A DNA stretch of 42,018 bases from an uncultured Eubacteriales bacterium (GTDB lineage: Bacteria > Bacillota > Clostridia > TANB77 > CAG-508). Made by a program: the position numbers and the translations under genes. The stretch covers positions 1-42,018 of the forward strand of contig CABUJR010000012.1 of assembly GCA_902492015.1 (NCBI GenBank). The letters run 5' to 3'. The notes below the pieces were generated by a model that did not search any database, had not been told where the DNA came from, and saw only the letters and a list, made by a program, of their open reading frames with translations. This document shows, in pieces, positions 39,438 to 42,018 of this stretch; position 1 is the stretch's first letter, and every line of letters begins with the position of its first letter.

Positions 39438-40532
39438 CTAACTATTTATTGCATTATTTAACCAATCTATAGATTTTTTCCTTTCTTCCTCTAGTTTTTT
39501 ATTAACTTTCTCATAATCTATTTCTTTATCATAATCTAATTTTTCAAATTCTTCTAAACTATTTACTGCTCGTTCTGATATATCGAATTTTTCTAATAAA
39601 TTTATTACTCTCGAACTCGTCTTTTTATGTGGTATAATCCAAAATTTTTTATTAAATATAATAGAAAATACCATTGCATGAAAGGATGTACCTATAACAT
39701 ATTCAGCATTTTTTATTAAATTTACAAATTCAAGAGGTCCAGAAGTAGTCGCTTTCTTTAAGACATTTTTAAATCCTTTATTTGTTTTTCCAAAATGTAT
39801 AACCTTTAATCCAGTAATCTCAGATAACTTATTTACTATTTTAAAAAATTCCACCTCTGGCGAAATATGATATGCTAATATATACTTGCAATTTTCTCTT
39901 CTTATATGTACTATTTCATTTTCCCAATCTTCTTTTTTCATCAATAATGTTGGATCGAGTACAACTTCTATATCTTTTGAAATTATTTTTCTTAAGGCTA
40001 CTTTAGCTTCATATTCCCTAACAGATATATAATCAATTTGAGAAATTTTCTCTTTATATTCTTTTTTCTTGTCCTCTTCTATATAAGATTTTCCCATACT
40101 AGCAGCATAAGAAATTTTCTTAGCGTTTTGAGCGTTAAAATTTAAAGTATATATATCTGACAAACTTCCTACTATATCGTTATTCCATACTTGATCACTT
40201 CCTGTAATATAAATATCATACTTTGGTAGCTCTTCAATATTCTTAATATTTTTTGATAATCTCATTTTTTTATAAAATCTTCTAAATTTTTTCTTTCTAA
40301 TAATATTATATAGAAAGAAAACTATACCTTTTATAAAATCTTTTATTATAATTTTCGCATTTTTCCCAGAAAAGAAAAAAAACTTATATGGTTTCTCTAT
40401 ATTTGAATCGCGATAATCAATTATTTCACATTCAAAATTACCACAATTTAATTTCTTATTAAGTGCATATGCTTGTAAAACTGCACCATAATTTTCTGCT
40501 CTATGAAAAGTTAATATTCCTATCTTTCTCAT
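39438..40532 (-). CDS. Polysaccharide pyruvyl transferase family protein
   Basis: A 364-residue soluble enzyme (CsaB/WcaK type) that puts a pyruvate ketal from PEP on a sugar. Motifs are GILTFHRAENYGAVLQAYAL, YDIYITGSDQVWNNDIVG, KKISYAASMGKSYI, SVREYEAKVALRKI, VVLDPTLLM and a C-terminal GTSFHAMVFSIIFNKKFW. The family's usual length is about 350. It starts 2 bases after the GT2 gene. Pyruvylation would give the polymer negative charge. With the Fe-S/FrhB protein it forms a recurring EPS gene pair. Confidence 0.93.
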   Translation of the reverse strand: MRKIGILTFHRAENYGAVLQAYALNKKLNCGNFECEIIDYRDSNIEKPYKFFFFSGKNAKIIIKDFIKGIVFFLYNIIRKKKFRRFYKKMRLSKNIKNIEELPKYDIYITGSDQVWNNDIVGSLSDIYTLNFNAQNAKKISYAASMGKSYIEEDKKKEYKEKISQIDYISVREYEAKVALRKIISKDIEVVLDPTLLMKKEDWENEIVHIRRENCKYILAYHISPEVEFFKIVNKLSEITGLKVIHFGKTNKGFKNVLKKATTSGPLEFVNLIKNAEYVIGTSFHAMVFSIIFNKKFWIIPHKKTSSRVINLLEKFDISERAVNSLEEFEKLDYDKEIDYEKVNKKLEEERKKSIDWLNNAINS

Positions 40533-40534
40533 AT

Positions 40535-41536
40535 TTATTCCCCTCTATATATTTTTCTCTTTATTAAATACTTTATTTTATAAATTTTAATTATTAATTC
40601 AATTTTTCTTTTTTTTAATAAATAATATAAAATATAATTATTATAATTACACAATAAATTATTATTTTCTAAAATATCTATAATCTTTTGGATTTCTCTC
40701 TCTTTTTCTTCATTATTAATTTCCTTACTTATAGCATAATTTTCTATTAAATTTTTCAAATCTAAATAATACATTCTGTTTATTGTTTCAAAATTTACAT
40801 TTTCTTTTATATTAAAAAATTTAGTATAGAATTCTTTCATTTTTTCGAAAACAATGCCATTTATATCTATAGCATTTTTATAAATTTTTTTAGATAATGA
40901 TTCTTTTTTAGATACATTATAATGGTATAGAACATCCGATATAATTTCTATTTTATTACAATTTTTCATATACTCAATATTAAACAGTAAATCTTCTGCA
41001 ATACTTATATTAGTATCAAAAAGTATTTTAATTCTCTCTTTTAAGTATAATTTATTCCATAATGGATGTAACATATAATTTTCATATAGAAAATTCATTG
41101 ATTTTACAGATTTTACTTCAAAATCTTTGGTAACGCATCTTTTTGTCATTTTGTTTGTCTTGTTTATATAATAACCACAAATTATCAATTCTGAATCAGA
41201 GTTTTGTATTTTTTTTATTAGTGTCTCTGACATATTAAGTTCACAAAAATCATCCGAATCTACAAATTGAATATATTTTCCTTTAGCATATTTTATTCCT
41301 AAATTTCTAGCATTTGATACTCCTTTATTAGAAGTATGTATTACCCTCACATTATTACTCTTTTTAGCTATACTATCGCATATATCTTTAGAAGAATCAG
41401 TTGAACCATCATTTACTAATATTAGTTCATAATCTTGATAAGTTTGATTTTGTAAAGAAGAAATGCATTTTTCTAAAGTTTCTTCTGAATTATATATAGG
41501 TACTATTATTGACACTAACTTGTTTTTTTTATCCAT
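40535..41536 (-). CDS. Family 2 glycosyltransferase
   Basis: A 333-residue GT-A enzyme. The nucleotide-sugar site is in VSIIVPIYNSEETLEKCISS and ELILVNDGSTDSSKDI, then SNKGVSNARNLGI and the metal-binding VDSDDF. The C-terminal third is Lys/Ile/Asn-rich and variable. It adds one sugar of the repeat unit. It begins 1 base after the acetyltransferase stop; AAGGA lies within that gene's end. Confidence 0.93.
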   Translation of the reverse strand: MDKKNKLVSIIVPIYNSEETLEKCISSLQNQTYQDYELILVNDGSTDSSKDICDSIAKKSNNVRVIHTSNKGVSNARNLGIKYAKGKYIQFVDSDDFCELNMSETLIKKIQNSDSELIICGYYINKTNKMTKRCVTKDFEVKSVKSMNFLYENYMLHPLWNKLYLKERIKILFDTNISIAEDLLFNIEYMKNCNKIEIISDVLYHYNVSKKESLSKKIYKNAIDINGIVFEKMKEFYTKFFNIKENVNFETINRMYYLDLKNLIENYAISKEINNEEKEREIQKIIDILENNNLLCNYNNYILYYLLKKRKIELIIKIYKIKYLIKRKIYRGE

Positions 41537-41537
41537 T

Positions 41538-41966
41538 TTACTTAATCCTTCTAGCAGGTACTCCTGCTATAGTTATCCCTTCTTCTTTAAATGACTTATT
41601 CACTAATGAATTAGCTCCGATTATTATATTATCTCCAATAGTTATATCACCAATAATTATTGCTCCTACACCAATATCCACATTATTTCCAATTATGGGA
41701 CTCTTTTCAGATTTTCCATCATTTCCAATGCAATTATTACCATGTAGTTTGCAGTTGTCACCTATAATTGTATTAGGATTTATAATTATATTCTTATGAT
41801 AAATTGTAAAATTTTTTCCAAATTTTCCTGTTTGAATATCTAAATTACTAATTCTTCCTAGTCTATTTTTTTTATTTAAATAATAAATATATTTTATAAT
41901 ACAAAATATATTTTTTCGTTTATTCTTATAATATTCACATTTTCTACACAAAATTATATATTTCAT
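41538..41966 (-). CDS. Left-handed beta-helix O-acetyltransferase
   Basis: A 142-residue hexapeptide-repeat acetyltransferase of the serine-acetyltransferase-like type common in capsule clusters. Repeats run from about 60 to 130 (PNTIIGDNCKLHGNNCIGND, then SPIIGNNVDIGVGAIIIGDI and IGDNIIIGANSLV), ending with AGVPARRIK. The N-terminal 50 residues are basic and hydrophobic and may be a membrane-near helix. It probably acetylates a sugar of the polymer. The ATG has only a weak ribosome site. The operon very likely continues beyond the right edge. Confidence 0.87.
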   Translation of the reverse strand: MKYIILCRKCEYYKNKRKNIFCIIKYIYYLNKKNRLGRISNLDIQTGKFGKNFTIYHKNIIINPNTIIGDNCKLHGNNCIGNDGKSEKSPIIGNNVDIGVGAIIIGDITIGDNIIIGANSLVNKSFKEEGITIAGVPARRIK

Positions 41967-42018
41967 TATATCTATTTTATAATTTTTAGTTATGTAAAAA
42001 AAAATATTTTTTAATATA

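Overview
The window is very AT-rich and uses the standard code (TGG for Trp, TGA only as stop). Shine-Dalgarno sites are strong (GGAGG type), promoters are sigma-A type, and intrinsic terminators lie between most transcription units. Together with HU, a SpoVB-type flippase, an ECF sigma/DUF4179 pair, an LCP ligase and RarA/RuvA, this points to an uncultured Clostridia-like (Bacillota) chromosome. No rRNA, tRNA, CRISPR array, transposase or phage block was seen. Several genes start with TTG, and infC starts with ATT.

Layout. 1-1000: the minus-strand infC-rpmI-rplT operon (rplT runs off the edge) behind a consensus promoter and an L20-type leader. 1000-2600: a two-gene unit of unknown function (an InlB-repeat-like protein and a 197-residue protein) whose promoter carries four copies of TAATACA at exact 11-bp spacing, then HU. 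2745-7000: a SpoVB-like flippase diverging from a lone VirD4/TraG-type ATPase. 7200-13850: a minus-strand block with a replication-relaxation-like protein coupled to a three-S1-domain protein, rluB, an rluD-family gene, tagA-like, lspA and a large membrane protein. 14066-17850: a tandem-OB SSB-like protein, then murD and murL. MurL next to MurD suggests that L-Glu is added and then epimerised to D-Glu. 18094-21900: a Cys-rich prealbumin-like protein, a 47-residue membrane peptide, a split TauE/SafE exporter whose second half is frameshifted, rarA and ruvA. 22000-23000: rplM-rpsI with leader and terminator.

23100-31630 is mixed: an anchored exported protein, a 110-residue membrane protein in a GC-richer cassette, mntP, an ECF sigma/anti-sigma pair, a GH30 glycosidase, a tocopherol-cyclase-like protein and an LCP protein. 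31700-35180 holds a GC-richer beta-CASP metallo-beta-lactamase with a very basic tail and an MqsR-like toxin with an MqsA/Panacea antitoxin behind a 26-bp perfect palindrome. 35160-36780 has yqeG, an unlisted 37-residue peptide gene with its own promoter and terminator, a structured non-coding stretch and a DUF6512 membrane protein. 36860-41970 is the 3' part of an exopolysaccharide operon: acetyltransferase, GT2, pyruvyl transferase, Wzx flippase and an Fe-S/FrhB protein.

The best candidates for a second look are the MurD-MurL pair with an operator-like palindrome on its promoter, the TA pair, the lone VirD4 ATPase with a nearby Replic_Relax-like protein, the phased TAATACA array, the 37-residue peptide gene, and the two GC-richer cassettes. 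All functions are assigned by motif and family recognition only; no search was run.
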